Numbered from the stretch's first letter, positions 1 to 8,909 are shown. The stretch is 64,000 nucleotides of DNA from Streptomyces sp. DH41 (GCF_029813785.1 NZ_JARVKY010000025.1:1-64000); one strand, 5' to 3'. The notes: generated by a model not told the origin, from the letters alone. Program-made: numbers and translations.

Positions 1-66
1 GCCGCGCTGGCCGCAGGCAGAGGAAATGACACGGAGCTGAGACAACGAGCGGATGCCCCGGCGTGA
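1..66 (+). CDS. possible 3' end of an upstream gene (partial)
   Basis: Frame 1 is open from the window edge to a TGA at 64-66 and would give a 21-residue C-terminal tail rich in Ala, Asp and Arg. Third-position GC is only about 60%, lower than in the confirmed genes, so this may be chance. No family can be named from so short a piece. Confidence 0.25.
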   Translation, partial: AALAAGRGNDTELRQRADAPA

Positions 67-177
67 GACAGCGCGACAGTGCCCTGGTCACAGCGTCGCC
101 GCATGACAGGAGCCGCGAGATCCTACAGGCGGGGAAATCGGCTCGACGTGGGGGAGCCGGGCCGATGAACTGGGGGT

Positions 178-1563
178 ATGACGACACAACAGGAAGAGTT
201 GCTCCCCGCCACCCGCCGGGCGCTGCTGCACCGGATCGCCGTGGCACAGGCCGAAGGGCGCACCCCGTCGCTCGTCGCCGCTGTCGTCCGGGACGGGCAC
301 GCCGTGTGGCACGGAGCCCGGACCTCGGTCGAGGGGCACGGCCCGGACAAGAACGTGCAGTACCGGATCGGATCGATCACCAAGACGTTCACCGCTGTTC
401 TCGTTCTGCGGCTGCGTGACGAGGGTGTGCTCGACCTCGGGGATCCGCTGGAGAAATACCTGCCGGGTACCGGGGCGGGCGAGGCCACGATCGCCGAGCT
501 GTTGGCGCACTCAGGCGGGCTGGCCGCCGAGTCGCCCGGGCCGTGGTGGGAGCGGACGCCGGGTTCTCTGCGGCCCGAACTCGCCGATGTGCTGGGCAAG
601 CAGCCGCTCCTGCATCCGGCGGGCCGTCGGCACCACTACTCGAACCCTGGCTATACCCTGCTCGGCGCGCTGGTCGAGAAGTTGCGCGGTGCTCCGTGGG
701 AGGAGGTCCTGCGGCGGGAGGTGCTGGAACCGCTGGGTCTGGACCGTACGAGCGGGCGCCCGTTGATGCCCCACGCCGGTGGCTGGGCGGTACATCCGTG
801 GGCCGATGTGATGCTGGCCGAGCCCGCCGAAGACCTCGGGCGGATGGCCCCCGCCGGGCAGCTCTGGTCCACCACCGCGGACCTGGCACGGTTCGCCGTC
901 TTCCTGACGAAGGGGGACGACAGGGTGCTGAGCGCGGAGACCGTGCGGGAGATGCGGGAGCCCGCGGCGCCGTCCGAGGCCGCGGATGTCGTGGACGGCG
1001 CCGCGTACGGCCTCGGCCTGCAGATCCAGCGCTGGGACGGGCGGCTGCTCGTGGGGCATTCCGGCTCCCTGCCGGGTTTCCTGGCGAACCTCACCATCAG
1101 CGTGGAGGACGACGTCGCCGCGGTGGTACTGACCAACTGCACGTCCGGGCCACTGCCGGCCGGGGTCGGCGCCGATCTCGTTCGTATCGTCGCCGAGGCG
1201 GAGCCCCGGATCCCCGAACCCTGGCGCCCCCTGCGAGAAGTCGACACCTCTGTGCTGGAGTTGGCCGGGCAGTGGTACTGGGGGACACACGCCTTCGCCC
1301 TGCGGCTGACGGCGGATGGGGGAGTCTCGCTGGAACCGCTGTCGGGCTATGGTCGCCGCTCACGCTTCCGGACGAACGGCGACGGCACGTGGACGGGGCT
1401 CGAGGGCTACTACGCCGGGGAATCTCTGCGAGCCGTGCGGCGCCCGGACGGTTCCGTGAGCCACCTGGACCTCGGATCGTTCGTGTTCACACGTCAGCCG
1501 TACGACGAAGGGGCCCCTGTGCCGGGAGGAGTGGACCCGGCGGGGTGGCGAGGGATCGGCTAG
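178..1563 (+). CDS. serine hydrolase, class C beta-lactamase/esterase fold
   Basis: The 461-residue protein belongs to the beta-lactamase-related serine hydrolases (penicillin-binding protein/esterase EstB type). The nucleophile motif SITK lies at residues 66-69, the Tyr-Ser-Asn motif of the second active-site element at 154-156, and an HSG triad resembling the KTG box near 294. The catalytic domain covers about residues 10-340. A further ~110 residues form a beta-rich C-terminal domain like that of many actinobacterial members. No signal peptide is visible, so a cytoplasmic location is likely. The ATG at 178 opens directly on the domain. The substrate (peptide, ester or lactam) cannot be read from sequence. 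The gene stands alone and converges on the GNAT gene downstream. Confidence 0.85.
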   Translation: MTTQQEELLPATRRALLHRIAVAQAEGRTPSLVAAVVRDGHAVWHGARTSVEGHGPDKNVQYRIGSITKTFTAVLVLRLRDEGVLDLGDPLEKYLPGTGAGEATIAELLAHSGGLAAESPGPWWERTPGSLRPELADVLGKQPLLHPAGRRHHYSNPGYTLLGALVEKLRGAPWEEVLRREVLEPLGLDRTSGRPLMPHAGGWAVHPWADVMLAEPAEDLGRMAPAGQLWSTTADLARFAVFLTKGDDRVLSAETVREMREPAAPSEAADVVDGAAYGLGLQIQRWDGRLLVGHSGSLPGFLANLTISVEDDVAAVVLTNCTSGPLPAGVGADLVRIVAEAEPRIPEPWRPLREVDTSVLELAGQWYWGTHAFALRLTADGGVSLEPLSGYGRRSRFRTNGDGTWTGLEGYYAGESLRAVRRPDGSVSHLDLGSFVFTRQPYDEGAPVPGGVDPAGWRGIG

Positions 1564-1585
1564 GCATCTCGACCAGAGTCTTGGA

Positions 1586-1621
1586 CGCGGTGCCTTGTTT
1601 CACGTGAAACAGGGCACCGCG
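1586..1621. terminator. 36-bp near-perfect palindrome between convergent genes
   Basis: The two 18-bp arms pair with a single G-T wobble, centred between 1603 and 1604. The site lies 22 bp after the serine hydrolase stop and 27 bp before the GNAT stop, so it can end transcription from both sides. Its core is a perfect parS site. There is no T-run, which is usual for Streptomyces terminators. Confidence 0.5.
1597..1610. other. parS site (ParB-binding), perfect
   Basis: The sequence GTTTCACGTGAAAC matches the Streptomyces parS consensus at all 14 positions. ParB loads at such sites near oriC to organise and segregate chromosomes during sporulation. This copy is the core of a larger palindrome. 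Confidence 0.85.
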
Positions 1622-1647
1622 GAGGACCGCGCAGGCGGTGCGTTCAC

Positions 1648-2100
1648 TCAGAGCTGGAGTTTGAAACCCGTGTGGGAGGCTGAGAAGCCGAGGCGCTCGT
1701 AGAAGCGGTGGGCGTCCGTACGGCTCTTGTCGGAGGTGAGTTGTACCAGGTGGCATCCCTGCCGACGGGACTCGTCGACCGCCCACTCGATGAGCTGGGT
1801 GCCCAGGCCGCTGCCGCGTTCGGCGGCGTGGATGCGGACACCTTCGATGACCGAGCGGGTGGCGCCGCGCCGGGACAGACCGGGGACGATCGTCAGCTGG
1901 AGGGTGCCGACGACGCGGTCGCCGCGGACAGCGACGATGAGGTGCTGGTTCGGATCGGCGCTGAGCCGTTCGAACGCGGCCAGGTAGGGATTCAGGTCGT
2001 CCGGTGACTCCCGTTGGGCGCCCAGGGGGTCGTCGGCGAGCATCGCGACGACCGCTGGGATGTCGTCCTCGGTGGTGGCGCGTATTTCAAGATCTCCCAT
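1648..2100 (-). CDS. GNAT family N-acetyltransferase
   Basis: The 150-residue protein is a complete single-domain GCN5-related N-acetyltransferase, which moves an acetyl group from acetyl-CoA to an amine. The acetyl-CoA pyrophosphate-binding motif appears as RGSGLGT at residues 95-101. It is followed by the usual helix and the FYERLGF motif near 133-139. A Ser-Arg-Thr-Asp-Ala stretch before it is typical of acetyltransferases of this subgroup. It converges on the serine hydrolase gene. The acceptor is unknown. Confidence 0.85.
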   Translation of the reverse strand: MGDLEIRATTEDDIPAVVAMLADDPLGAQRESPDDLNPYLAAFERLSADPNQHLIVAVRGDRVVGTLQLTIVPGLSRRGATRSVIEGVRIHAAERGSGLGTQLIEWAVDESRRQGCHLVQLTSDKSRTDAHRFYERLGFSASHTGFKLQL

Positions 2101-2229
2101 GGCCGCACCCTACGCAGAGGCGGCAGGAGGGAGCACGGCGTAGGGCGGCGTCATGGGCGGAACGCCTCGTTCCAGAGCTTGAGGCCAACCCCGGTGTCGT
2201 CGTGGCAGGAGAGGAAGCCCGCCGCGAGG

Positions 2230-3168
2230 TCAGCCCGCCGCCACCGTCAGCGGTGCGAACCGCCGGTTCCAGTCTCCGGGCAGCTCGGTGATCCCGTACG
2301 TCATGACCACATTGGGCGCGATGGAGACGAGACCGTGTGCCTTCGCCCAGGACAGCAACTCCTCGTGCCGTACGTCGATGTCCGTGCGCAGCGGACGGTC
2401 GGTGCGGGCGGCGAGGGAGGCGATGAGAGCCTTGGCCGCATCGGTGTCGCGGGCGATCAGGGGACCCACGACGTGGGTGTCCATATTGGGCCAGGCCGCG
2501 GCGTACCCGATGAGCCGGCCGTGCTCCTCGGCGACGCGCAGCTGGTCGGCGAAGGCCGGCAGCCGCGTGATGATGTGGGTGCGGTCGGCGCCGAACACCT
2601 CCTCATCGAGCCGGAGGATCGCGGTGAGGTCCTCGGCCGTGGCCGCGCGCGTGGCGACCCGGGGTTCGGGTCCGCCTGGAGTGAAACGCCCGCGCACCAT
2701 CTCCGCCCGGCCGGTGGCCTTGAAGCCGAGCTCCTCGTAGAGCGGTCGGCCGTGGGGAGTCGCGTGCAGGGTCAGGGGGGTGGGGCCCAGCGCGGAGACG
2801 ACGTGACGCATCAGCCGTCGTCCGACGCCCTGGCGGGCATGCCGCTCGGCGACCAGCACCATGCCGATGGCGGCGAGGGAGGGACGTTCGTGCGGTCCGT
2901 ACTCGGTGATGGTGCAGGCGCTGACGAGACCGCCCCCCGGGTCGTCGATGCCGTACCCCTTCCCTGCTGTGAGGAGGAATCCCCACTTGTGCTCCTCGCG
3001 CGGCCACCCCCGGTCCTCGGACAGGTCGGCGCAGGCGGCGAGATCGCGGAGCGTCAGACGGCGGATCGGCAGAGAGGCGAGGGAAGGTGTCGGCACGCAG
3101 GTCAGGCTGTCCGACGACAGCCGTCCGCGTCCACCACTTTCCGGTGGAACACGCGAGCTTTTGGCCAC
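2230..3168 (-). CDS. two-domain GNAT family N-acetyltransferase
   Basis: This 312-residue protein has an N-terminal GNAT domain (about residues 33-165) with an acetyl-CoA loop near ARQGVGRRL and a YEELGF end motif. A second, more divergent acetyltransferase-like half (about 165-305) follows. This tandem layout is common in actinobacterial GNATs with a C-terminal Acetyltransf_18-type domain. The substrate is unknown. The start is uncertain: the GTG at 3168 has no clear ribosome binding site, and a GTG about 24 codons inside, just before the first GNAT strand, is possible. Nothing joins it firmly to its neighbours. Confidence 0.75.
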   Translation of the reverse strand: MAKSSRVPPESGGRGRLSSDSLTCVPTPSLASLPIRRLTLRDLAACADLSEDRGWPREEHKWGFLLTAGKGYGIDDPGGGLVSACTITEYGPHERPSLAAIGMVLVAERHARQGVGRRLMRHVVSALGPTPLTLHATPHGRPLYEELGFKATGRAEMVRGRFTPGGPEPRVATRAATAEDLTAILRLDEEVFGADRTHIITRLPAFADQLRVAEEHGRLIGYAAAWPNMDTHVVGPLIARDTDAAKALIASLAARTDRPLRTDIDVRHEELLSWAKAHGLVSIAPNVVMTYGITELPGDWNRRFAPLTVAAG

Positions 3169-3187
3169 GTTGTGGCCGAGCGCACAG

Positions 3188-3222
3188 TCGCCCGTCGCCC
3201 GTCGCCCGTCGCCCGTCGCCCG
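3188..3222. repeat. 7-bp tandem repeat, five copies
   Basis: Five perfect copies of TCGCCCG run head to tail just upstream of the two-domain GNAT gene, with a partial sixth. Seven is not a multiple of three, and no gene is read here. Slippage could change the copy number between isolates. Confidence 0.8.
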
Positions 3223-3260
3223 TCGGACGGCGTACCGGTCGGCAGCCCCCGTCGCCGGTG

Positions 3261-3743
3261 TCAGCCGAGGTCGGGGGCGTGCATGGCACGCACGCCCTCG
3301 ATGTTGCCGTCCAGATAGTGCCGCAGCGACAGCGGTACGAGGTGGACGGAGGCAATCCCGACCCGGGTGAACGGCACCCGGACGATCTCGTACTCACCCG
3401 TGGGCTCGTCGACCTCTGGGCCGTGGCGCAGGGCCGGATCCATGGACTCCAGGTGACAGACGAAGAAGTGCTGCACCTTCACGCCGGTCGCGCCCTCGTC
3501 CTCGCCGATGTGCTCCACGGTGTCCACGAAACACGGGACCACGTCAGTGATCTTGGCTCCGAGTTCCTCGTACACCTCGCGGTGCAGGGCGTCCACGACA
3601 GTGCTGTCGCCCGGCTCCACTCCTCCTCCGGGAGTGACCCAGTAGGGATCGACACCCGGCTTGGTGCGTTTGATCAGGATCAGGTGGTCGCCGTCAAGGA
3701 GGACGGCGCGGGCGGTGCGCTTGACCACGGGTCGGACGGTCAT
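3261..3743 (-). CDS. NUDIX hydrolase
   Basis: The 160-residue protein holds a full NUDIX box: GGGVEPGD followed by REVYEELG (about residues 38-62). The REUXEE glutamates that bind the catalytic metal are present. Family members hydrolyse nucleoside diphosphates linked to another group; the substrate here is not known. I start it at the ATG at 3743 because the fold begins a few residues later (VKRTARAVLL); the open frame upstream is read-through with no family match. The LysR gene lies 67 bp upstream on the same strand, with a parS-like site between them. Confidence 0.85.
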   Translation of the reverse strand: MTVRPVVKRTARAVLLDGDHLILIKRTKPGVDPYWVTPGGGVEPGDSTVVDALHREVYEELGAKITDVVPCFVDTVEHIGEDEGATGVKVQHFFVCHLESMDPALRHGPEVDEPTGEYEIVRVPFTRVGIASVHLVPLSLRHYLDGNIEGVRAMHAPDLG

Positions 3744-3764
3744 GGGGAAAATGTGGCCCGGTTG

Positions 3765-3778
3765 GTTCCACGTGAAAC
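3765..3778. other. parS-like site, one mismatch
   Basis: The sequence GTTCCACGTGAAAC differs from consensus parS at one position (T to C at base 4). It sits in the 67-bp gap between the LysR and NUDIX genes, about 20 bp before the NUDIX start. Confidence 0.6.
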
Positions 3779-3810
3779 ATCGTGGGCGCTCACCGTGCGA
3801 GCGCGCCGGC

Positions 3811-4716
3811 TCAGTTCCAGTCGGCGGCCGCGCGCAGCAGCCCTTCATGGGCGCGGGCGATGTGCGGCATCGCCAACGTACCGGTACGCGCCACCAGGAA
3901 ATAGGTTCGCAGTGGAGGCACCGTCGGCTCATGCAGGGCGACGACGGCGCCGCGCTCCAGTGCCTCGGCGCACAGATAGCGGGGCAGTACGGCGAGCCCG
4001 GCTCCCGCGACCGTGCAGGCGAGCACCGCACGCAGGTCGGGGGCGATGACCGTGCCAGGGGAGGCCGGGCGGGTGTCGAAGACGGACGCCCAGTAGCGGG
4101 CGACAAAGGGCAGCGACTCGTGCACCTCGACCACGGGAATGTGTTCCAGAGCGGGCGCGGGGGTGAGGCGGAGCTTTTCGGCGTCGGTGGGATCCACCCA
4201 ACGTGGCGCGGCGACGAGGACGTGCTCCTCGTCGCAGAGCGGAGTCGCAGTGAGCAGCGCGCCGCGCGGCCGGGCCGTGCAGATGGCCAGATCGTGATGT
4301 CCGGCGGCCAGTCCCTCGAGAGTGTCCTCGGCGTTGCCGAACGAAGCGCGTAGAGCGAAACCCTGTCCGTCCTCGCTGGTGAGGCGGGTGAGTAGGGGAA
4401 GTGCCCGCTCGGCGGTGAACTCGGGAGGACCGGCTAGATGCAGGGTTTTCAGCAAGGAGTCGTCGTCCACCCCGGTTTCGGCGATCTCCACCAGGGCGTC
4501 GAGGTGCGGGGCCACCTTGTGGGCGAGTTCGTCGCCGATGGTCGTCGGGGTGACGCCGCGGGCCTGCCGCAGGAACAGGGGGCGTCCGAGCTGCCGTTCC
4601 AGGGTGCGGATCTGCGACGTGACGGCCGGTTGGGAGAGGCCGAGCAGGGCCGCCGCGCGGGTGAAGGAGCCGGCTCGGTGCACGGTCACGAAAGTGCGCA
4701 GCAAGGCCAGGTCCAC
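3811..4716 (-). CDS. LysR family transcriptional regulator
   Basis: The 301-residue protein has the LysR plan. An N-terminal winged helix-turn-helix (LLRTFVTVHRAGSFTRAA, then SQPAVTSQIR at about residues 4-40) is followed by an effector-binding domain (about 90-295). The GTG at 4716 is chosen because GGAGAGGG lies 6 bases upstream and the fold starts at the second residue; the longer ATG reading adds 17 low-complexity residues. LysR proteins usually control a divergent neighbour, but here the next gene upstream is transcribed the same way behind a terminator, so the target is not obvious. Confidence 0.85.
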   Translation of the reverse strand: MDLALLRTFVTVHRAGSFTRAAALLGLSQPAVTSQIRTLERQLGRPLFLRQARGVTPTTIGDELAHKVAPHLDALVEIAETGVDDDSLLKTLHLAGPPEFTAERALPLLTRLTSEDGQGFALRASFGNAEDTLEGLAAGHHDLAICTARPRGALLTATPLCDEEHVLVAAPRWVDPTDAEKLRLTPAPALEHIPVVEVHESLPFVARYWASVFDTRPASPGTVIAPDLRAVLACTVAGAGLAVLPRYLCAEALERGAVVALHEPTVPPLRTYFLVARTGTLAMPHIARAHEGLLRAAADWN

Positions 4717-4865
4717 GAGAAACCCTCTCCCTCTTCCGTTCCCCTCCAGCCCTCCGGCCGCGCCCAACTATAAATATGTCGATAGGTCGCTGTCGCTACG
4801 GTGATTGGACACTGACACTGAGTCAACTAGCCTTAATCACGCGGTTCTTCGCGCGCGGAACCGGA

Positions 4866-4904
4866 GGACGGTCCGAGCCACGAGGGGGGAGGCTCGGACC
4901 GTCC
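4866..4904 (-). terminator. 14-bp stem terminator after the PLP enzyme gene
   Basis: The arms 4866-4879 and 4891-4904 are perfectly complementary around an 11-base purine-rich loop. The hairpin lies 44 bp past the stop of the cystathionine gamma-lyase gene and probably ends the three-gene unit. Confidence 0.7.
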
Positions 4905-4947
4905 GTCGTATGCGGCCGGACACGGCACGGGGGCTGTGCGGCGGCGG

Positions 4948-6126
4948 TCAGTCCGCTGATTCCTCCAGTGCGCGCAGCAGGTCGGCGACCAGGTCCTCGG
5001 GATCCTCCGCGCCGACCGAGAGCCGGACGAAGCCCTCCGGCACCGCGTCGCCGCCCCAGCGTCCGCGCCGCTCGGCCGTGGACCGCACCCCGCCGAAGCT
5101 GGTCGCGTCGTCCACGAGCCGCAGCGCGTCGAGGAAACGATCGGCACGCGCGCGCGTGGACAGCGTGAAGGAGACGACACATCCATAGCGCAGCATCTGC
5201 TGCGAGGCGATCGTGTGCGAGGGGTCGTCGGACAGTCCCGGATAGCGCAGTCCGGTGATCTCGGGCCGCGTCCGGAGGGCTTCGGCCACCTTGAGCGCGG
5301 TGGCGTTCTGCCGGTCCACACGCAGATGGAGGGTGGCGATCGAACGGTGGGCGAGCCAGGCCTCCATGGGGCCGGGGATCGCACCGACGATCTTGCGCCA
5401 GCGTCGTACGGCGGCCATCGCCCCGGCGTCCCGGCCGGTCACGTAGCCCAGCAGGACGTCGCCGTGCCCGGTGAGCTGCTTGGTGCCGCTGGCTACGGAG
5501 AAGTCAGCACCGAGCTCCAGCGGTCGCTGTCCGAGGGGCGTGGCGAGCGTGTTGTCGACGGCGACCAGGGCGCCACGCGCGTGGGCCGCCTCGACGAGCC
5601 GCCGGACGTCGCACACATCGAGCCCGGGGTTCGACGGCGTCTCGATCCACAGCAGTTTCGCTCCGTCCAGGACGTCGAGCTGGGCGTCCCCGCCGGTCGG
5701 CGCGGTGCGTACCTCGATGCCGTACGCCTCCAGCTGGGCCCGGGCCAGCGGCAGCGCCTGGTAGCCGTCGTCGGGCAGGACGGCCGCGTCACCGGCACGC
5801 AGCTGTGAGAAGAGCACCGAGGAGATCGCGGCCATTCCGGAGGCGAACACGAGTGTCTCGACGCTGTCCTGCCCGGGCGCCTCCAGCTCGCCGATGGCGC
5901 GCTCGAGGAGTGTCCAGGTCGGGTTCTCGTCGCGGCCGTAGGTGTACGGACCGGTCGGCTCGCCCGGCAGATGGAAGTGGGCGGCGAACACGGGACCGGG
6001 CAGCGTCGGTTCGTGCTTGACGGGCTCGGGCAGTCCGGCCCGTACCGCGCGCGTGCCGTCACCGGCGCCGGCGAGGACCCCCTCCGCGCCCGTACCGGCC
6101 TCGTCGTTCGTAGCGGAACAGCTCAT
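4948..6126 (-). CDS. cystathionine gamma-lyase type PLP enzyme
   Basis: The 392-residue protein belongs to the Cys/Met metabolism PLP-dependent enzymes, which cleave or exchange C-S bonds in transsulfuration. The family signature is complete: YTYGRDENPT near the substrate site, an FASGMAA loop that binds the cofactor phosphate, the EtPSNPG element, the Asp of VDNTLATP, and the Schiff-base lysine in SGTKQLTGHGD (near residue 210). Lyase and synthase activities cannot be separated by eye; cystathionine gamma-lyase is the best guess. Its ATG overlaps the ptpA stop by four bases (ATGA), which implies translational coupling. It is last in a unit of three genes and is followed by a strong hairpin. 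Confidence 0.85.
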   Translation of the reverse strand: MSCSATNDEAGTGAEGVLAGAGDGTRAVRAGLPEPVKHEPTLPGPVFAAHFHLPGEPTGPYTYGRDENPTWTLLERAIGELEAPGQDSVETLVFASGMAAISSVLFSQLRAGDAAVLPDDGYQALPLARAQLEAYGIEVRTAPTGGDAQLDVLDGAKLLWIETPSNPGLDVCDVRRLVEAAHARGALVAVDNTLATPLGQRPLELGADFSVASGTKQLTGHGDVLLGYVTGRDAGAMAAVRRWRKIVGAIPGPMEAWLAHRSIATLHLRVDRQNATALKVAEALRTRPEITGLRYPGLSDDPSHTIASQQMLRYGCVVSFTLSTRARADRFLDALRLVDDATSFGGVRSTAERRGRWGGDAVPEGFVRLSVGAEDPEDLVADLLRALEESAD

Positions 6127-6617
6127 GCCGCCAGTCCTTCCACTTGCTCGCGTACCGCGGCGAGCAGTCCGGCGCTCGCCGTCTCCACCATCTCAAGGCA
6201 CTCCCCGAAGCCGTCGACTCCCCCGTAATAGGGGTCGGGCACGTCGAGGTCGCCACGGTCGGCGGCAGGGTCGTAGGACCGCAGCAGCCGCACCTTGGCC
6301 GCGTCCTGCTCCGTGGGCGCGAGGCGACGCAGGGCCCGCAGGTGGCCGGTGTCGAGGGCGATGACGAGGTCGAGGCGGGAGAACCAGGACGGTTGGAACC
6401 TGCGGGCCGTGTGGGCGACGCCGTAGCCGTTCTCCTCCAGGACGGCCACGGTGCGGGGATCGGCGCCCTCGCCCTCGTGCCAGCCGTCGGTGCCGGCGCT
6501 GTCGGCCACGACCAGGCCGTCCAGCCCGGCGTCCGCCACGCGCGCGTGGAAGACGGCCTCGGCCATCGGAGATCGGCAGATGTTGCCCGTGCACACGAAG
6601 CAGACGCGGTAGGTCAT
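6123..6617 (-). CDS. ptpA: low molecular weight protein tyrosine phosphatase
   Basis: The 164-residue protein carries the P-loop CTGNICRS (residues 9-16) with catalytic Cys9 and Arg15. The general-acid loop DPYYGG lies near residue 134. It removes phosphate from tyrosine in proteins. The S. coelicolor homologue PtpA was reported to influence antibiotic output; I assign the symbol by similarity and matching location. The start is the ATG at 6617, since the fold begins at once (YRVCFVC). It lies 5 bp after the holin-like gene and overlaps the PLP enzyme gene by 4 bp, so the three genes form one unit. Confidence 0.9.
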   Translation of the reverse strand: MTYRVCFVCTGNICRSPMAEAVFHARVADAGLDGLVVADSAGTDGWHEGEGADPRTVAVLEENGYGVAHTARRFQPSWFSRLDLVIALDTGHLRALRRLAPTEQDAAKVRLLRSYDPAADRGDLDVPDPYYGGVDGFGECLEMVETASAGLLAAVREQVEGLAA

Positions 6618-6622
6618 CGGGA

Positions 6623-7000
6623 TCAGTCCTTGTCGGGCAGGAACGCGTTGAGGGCCCAGGAGACGATCGAGATGATCAGGCCGCCGAGGACGGCGGTCCA
6701 GAACCCGTCGACGTGGAAGCTCAGGTCGAGTTTGTCGGCCAGCCACGACGTGAGCAGCAGCATCAGCGCGTTGACCACCAGCGTGAAGAGCCCGAGGGTC
6801 AGGATGAACAGGGGGAAGGTCAGTAGCTGCACGATGGGCTTGACCAGCATGTTCACCAGGCCGAACACCAGGGCGACGACGATGAGGGTGGCGGCCTTCT
6901 CGCCGGTGCCGCCCCCGGTCAGAGTGATCTTGTCGAGCAGCCACACGGCGACCGCGAGGGCGCCCGCGTTGGCGATCGTCTTGACTAGGAAATTCTTCAT
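6623..7000 (-). CDS. phage-holin-family small membrane protein
   Basis: The 125-residue protein has four hydrophobic stretches (about residues 8-25, 37-58, 60-82 and 100-120) with short polar links. It fits the four-helix Mycobacterium-phage-holin-like family (Pfam 04020 type), which is widespread in bacterial chromosomes with no proven lysis role. The conserved NMLVKPI segment sits before helix three. It is the first gene of the unit with ptpA (5-bp gap). Its start is 59 bp from the divergent cupin gene, so the short gap must hold both promoters. Confidence 0.8.
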   Translation of the reverse strand: MKNFLVKTIANAGALAVAVWLLDKITLTGGGTGEKAATLIVVALVFGLVNMLVKPIVQLLTFPLFILTLGLFTLVVNALMLLLTSWLADKLDLSFHVDGFWTAVLGGLIISIVSWALNAFLPDKD

Positions 7001-7059
7001 GTGTCTGATCGTGGCAGACGCGATCGGAAACGAACGGTGAGGCAGGGGCGGACGAGGCG

Positions 7060-7377
7060 ATGAAGGCATTCCGGCTGGACGAACTGGAGGCGGAGCGTGC
7101 CGCCAATGACGGTGCCTACCTGCAGTTCCTGCGCGAACGGAACATGTCGGTCGGTCTGTACGCCCTCGACGCGGGTACGGCCGACCCGCAGCAGCCGCAC
7201 GGGCAGGACGAGGTGTACTTCGTGGTGAGCGGGCGGGCCGCGATCACCGTGGGTATGGAGACGACCCAGGTCGCCCGCGGCAGCGTGGTGTACGTGCCGG
7301 CCGGGGTCGCGCACAAGTTCCATCACATCAGCGAGGACCTGCGGGTTCTGGTGGTGTTCTCTCCGCCCGAGAGCTGA
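7060..7377 (+). CDS. small cupin-domain protein
   Basis: At 105 residues this is one cupin barrel. The first metal-binding motif reads PHGQDEVYFVVSG (about residues 46-58) and the second VPAGVAHKFHHI (near 85-96), so the His and Glu ligands are largely present. Single-domain cupins of this size may be isomerases, dioxygenases or simple binding proteins, and the role here cannot be stated. It is transcribed away from the holin-ptpA unit. Confidence 0.8.
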   Translation: MKAFRLDELEAERAANDGAYLQFLRERNMSVGLYALDAGTADPQQPHGQDEVYFVVSGRAAITVGMETTQVARGSVVYVPAGVAHKFHHISEDLRVLVVFSPPES

Positions 7378-7553
7378 GCCGCGACCCCGGGGTTCCCTAG
7401 GGGATCGGTCAGGGGGAGACAAGGGATGCGAGGGCCCTGCCGGGACCCTCGCGGCCCTAGCATCGAGTGCAGGACAACAGAAGATTCCCAGAGGGACACC
7501 GGGCCATCCGAGGAACCGGCACTCGAACGGGCAGAGAGGTAAGGACGAGGGCG

Positions 7554-7766
7554 ATGCGAGAGATCTTCACGGGACTGCCGTGGTGGGTGAAGTGGATCGC
7601 GGTGCCGGTCATCGCCCTGGTCGTGTTCGGCGGGCTGATCGCCAGTGTGGTCGGCTTCGTGATCGGACTGCTGTTCAAGCTGCTGGTCTTCGTCGCACTC
7701 GTCGGCGGACTGATCTACGTCGTACGCAAGTTCATGTCGAGCTCTTCGTCACGCAGCGACTGGTGA
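7554..7766 (+). CDS. DUF5326 family small membrane protein
   Basis: The 70-residue protein has two hydrophobic helices (about residues 12-35 and 37-57), a short amphipathic N-terminus (GLPWWVKW) and a Ser/Arg-rich tail. It resembles the Streptomyces-restricted DUF5326 family of unknown function. The ATG at 7554 is preferred over an in-frame start 29 codons upstream because AGGACGAGG precedes it and the family begins there. Confidence 0.75.
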   Translation: MREIFTGLPWWVKWIAVPVIALVVFGGLIASVVGFVIGLLFKLLVFVALVGGLIYVVRKFMSSSSSRSDW

Positions 7767-7961
7767 GAGCCGTGGGGAACCGGTGGCGGTAACAGGAATC
7801 GCCGGTTCCCTCGCGCGAGGGAAGTTTCCCGGACGGGCCGTCGGCGAGCGGTGACCGGCGATTAGAGTCCGGAACTCCACGCGGGGGCGACCCCGCGAGT
7901 GGCGTACACCCCCACCCGTGTTCCCCGCACGGGCTGCCCCCTCGCGTTCCGGGAGTGCCCC

Positions 7962-8810
7962 TTGGCCACGGCCGACACCGCATTCGTTCCGCTGCACGCA
8001 CTGCCCGTGCAGCCCCACTCGACGCCTGGGACACCCGCCGGGGATCCCCCCGCGGGTCCTCCGACCGTGACCCTCATCGGCTCCGTGCAGCGGGCGATGC
8101 GCCTTCTGGAGTGCGTCGCCGAGCACGAGTACGGAGCCCCCGCCAAGCAACTGGCCCGTGAGGCGCGACTGGCGCTGCCCACGGCGTACCACCTGCTGCG
8201 CACCCTGGTGCACGAGGGGTATCTGCGCCGGGAGAAGGGCCTGTTCTTCCTCGGCGAGGCCGCCGAGCGGCTGAGCAGCAGCGGAGCCGAGCAGAAACGT
8301 CGCAGCACGGTGGTCGACGCGCTGGCACACATGCGCGACACGATCGGCGTCCCCGTCTACTACGCCATGTACCGTGACGGCGAGATCGAGATCAGGTGCG
8401 TCTCCGACACGCCGGGCAATCCGGCGGTCGAGGAGTGGGCGGATTTCCGTGAGACCGGGCACGCGCACGCCATCGGGCAGTGCCTGCTGTCGCAGTTGGA
8501 CGAGGATGCCCGCCGCGACCACCTGGACCGGTACCCGGTGCAGCCGGTCACGCCCTACACGGTGCGTGACGGACACAGCCTGCTGAAACGACTGGAACGC
8601 ACGCGGCGGATGACGCCGGTGACCGAACGCCAGGAGTACGCCCTGGGGACGGTCTGCGCGGCGATTCCTATCACCGTCGGCACCACGGCGGCGACGATGG
8701 CCATCTCCCTGCCCCTCCAACAGGCCGGTCGGCTGCTGCCCGCGGCGGACCGGCTGCAGCACGAGGTGGGACGGCTTCTGGGGTCACTCGCGATCTCTAT
8801 CAGTATCTGA
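7962..8810 (+). CDS. ssgR: IclR family regulator, SsgR-like activator of ssgA
   Basis: The protein has an IclR-type winged helix-turn-helix (SVQRAMRLLECV through LPTAYHLLRTL) and a C-terminal effector domain (about the last 160 residues). It lies 99 bp upstream of ssgA on the same strand. In S. coelicolor the IclR protein SsgR at this place activates ssgA, which drives sporulation septation; the name rests on family plus position. The start is not settled. TTG 7962 has GGGAG six bases upstream, ATG 7899 has no clear binding site and adds an odd Pro/Cys-rich leader, and GTG 8068 would start right at the fold. Confidence 0.8.
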   Translation: MATADTAFVPLHALPVQPHSTPGTPAGDPPAGPPTVTLIGSVQRAMRLLECVAEHEYGAPAKQLAREARLALPTAYHLLRTLVHEGYLRREKGLFFLGEAAERLSSSGAEQKRRSTVVDALAHMRDTIGVPVYYAMYRDGEIEIRCVSDTPGNPAVEEWADFRETGHAHAIGQCLLSQLDEDARRDHLDRYPVQPVTPYTVRDGHSLLKRLERTRRMTPVTERQEYALGTVCAAIPITVGTTAATMAISLPLQQAGRLLPAADRLQHEVGRLLGSLAISISI

Positions 8811-8909
8811 AAACTCACTCCTTGTGATCTGGTGTGTACGTTAAGCAAGATGCCATCAGTGTTAGAGGTTTGATTCCCGGACAGTCGACGGCGAATGACG
8901 GGGTAGGCG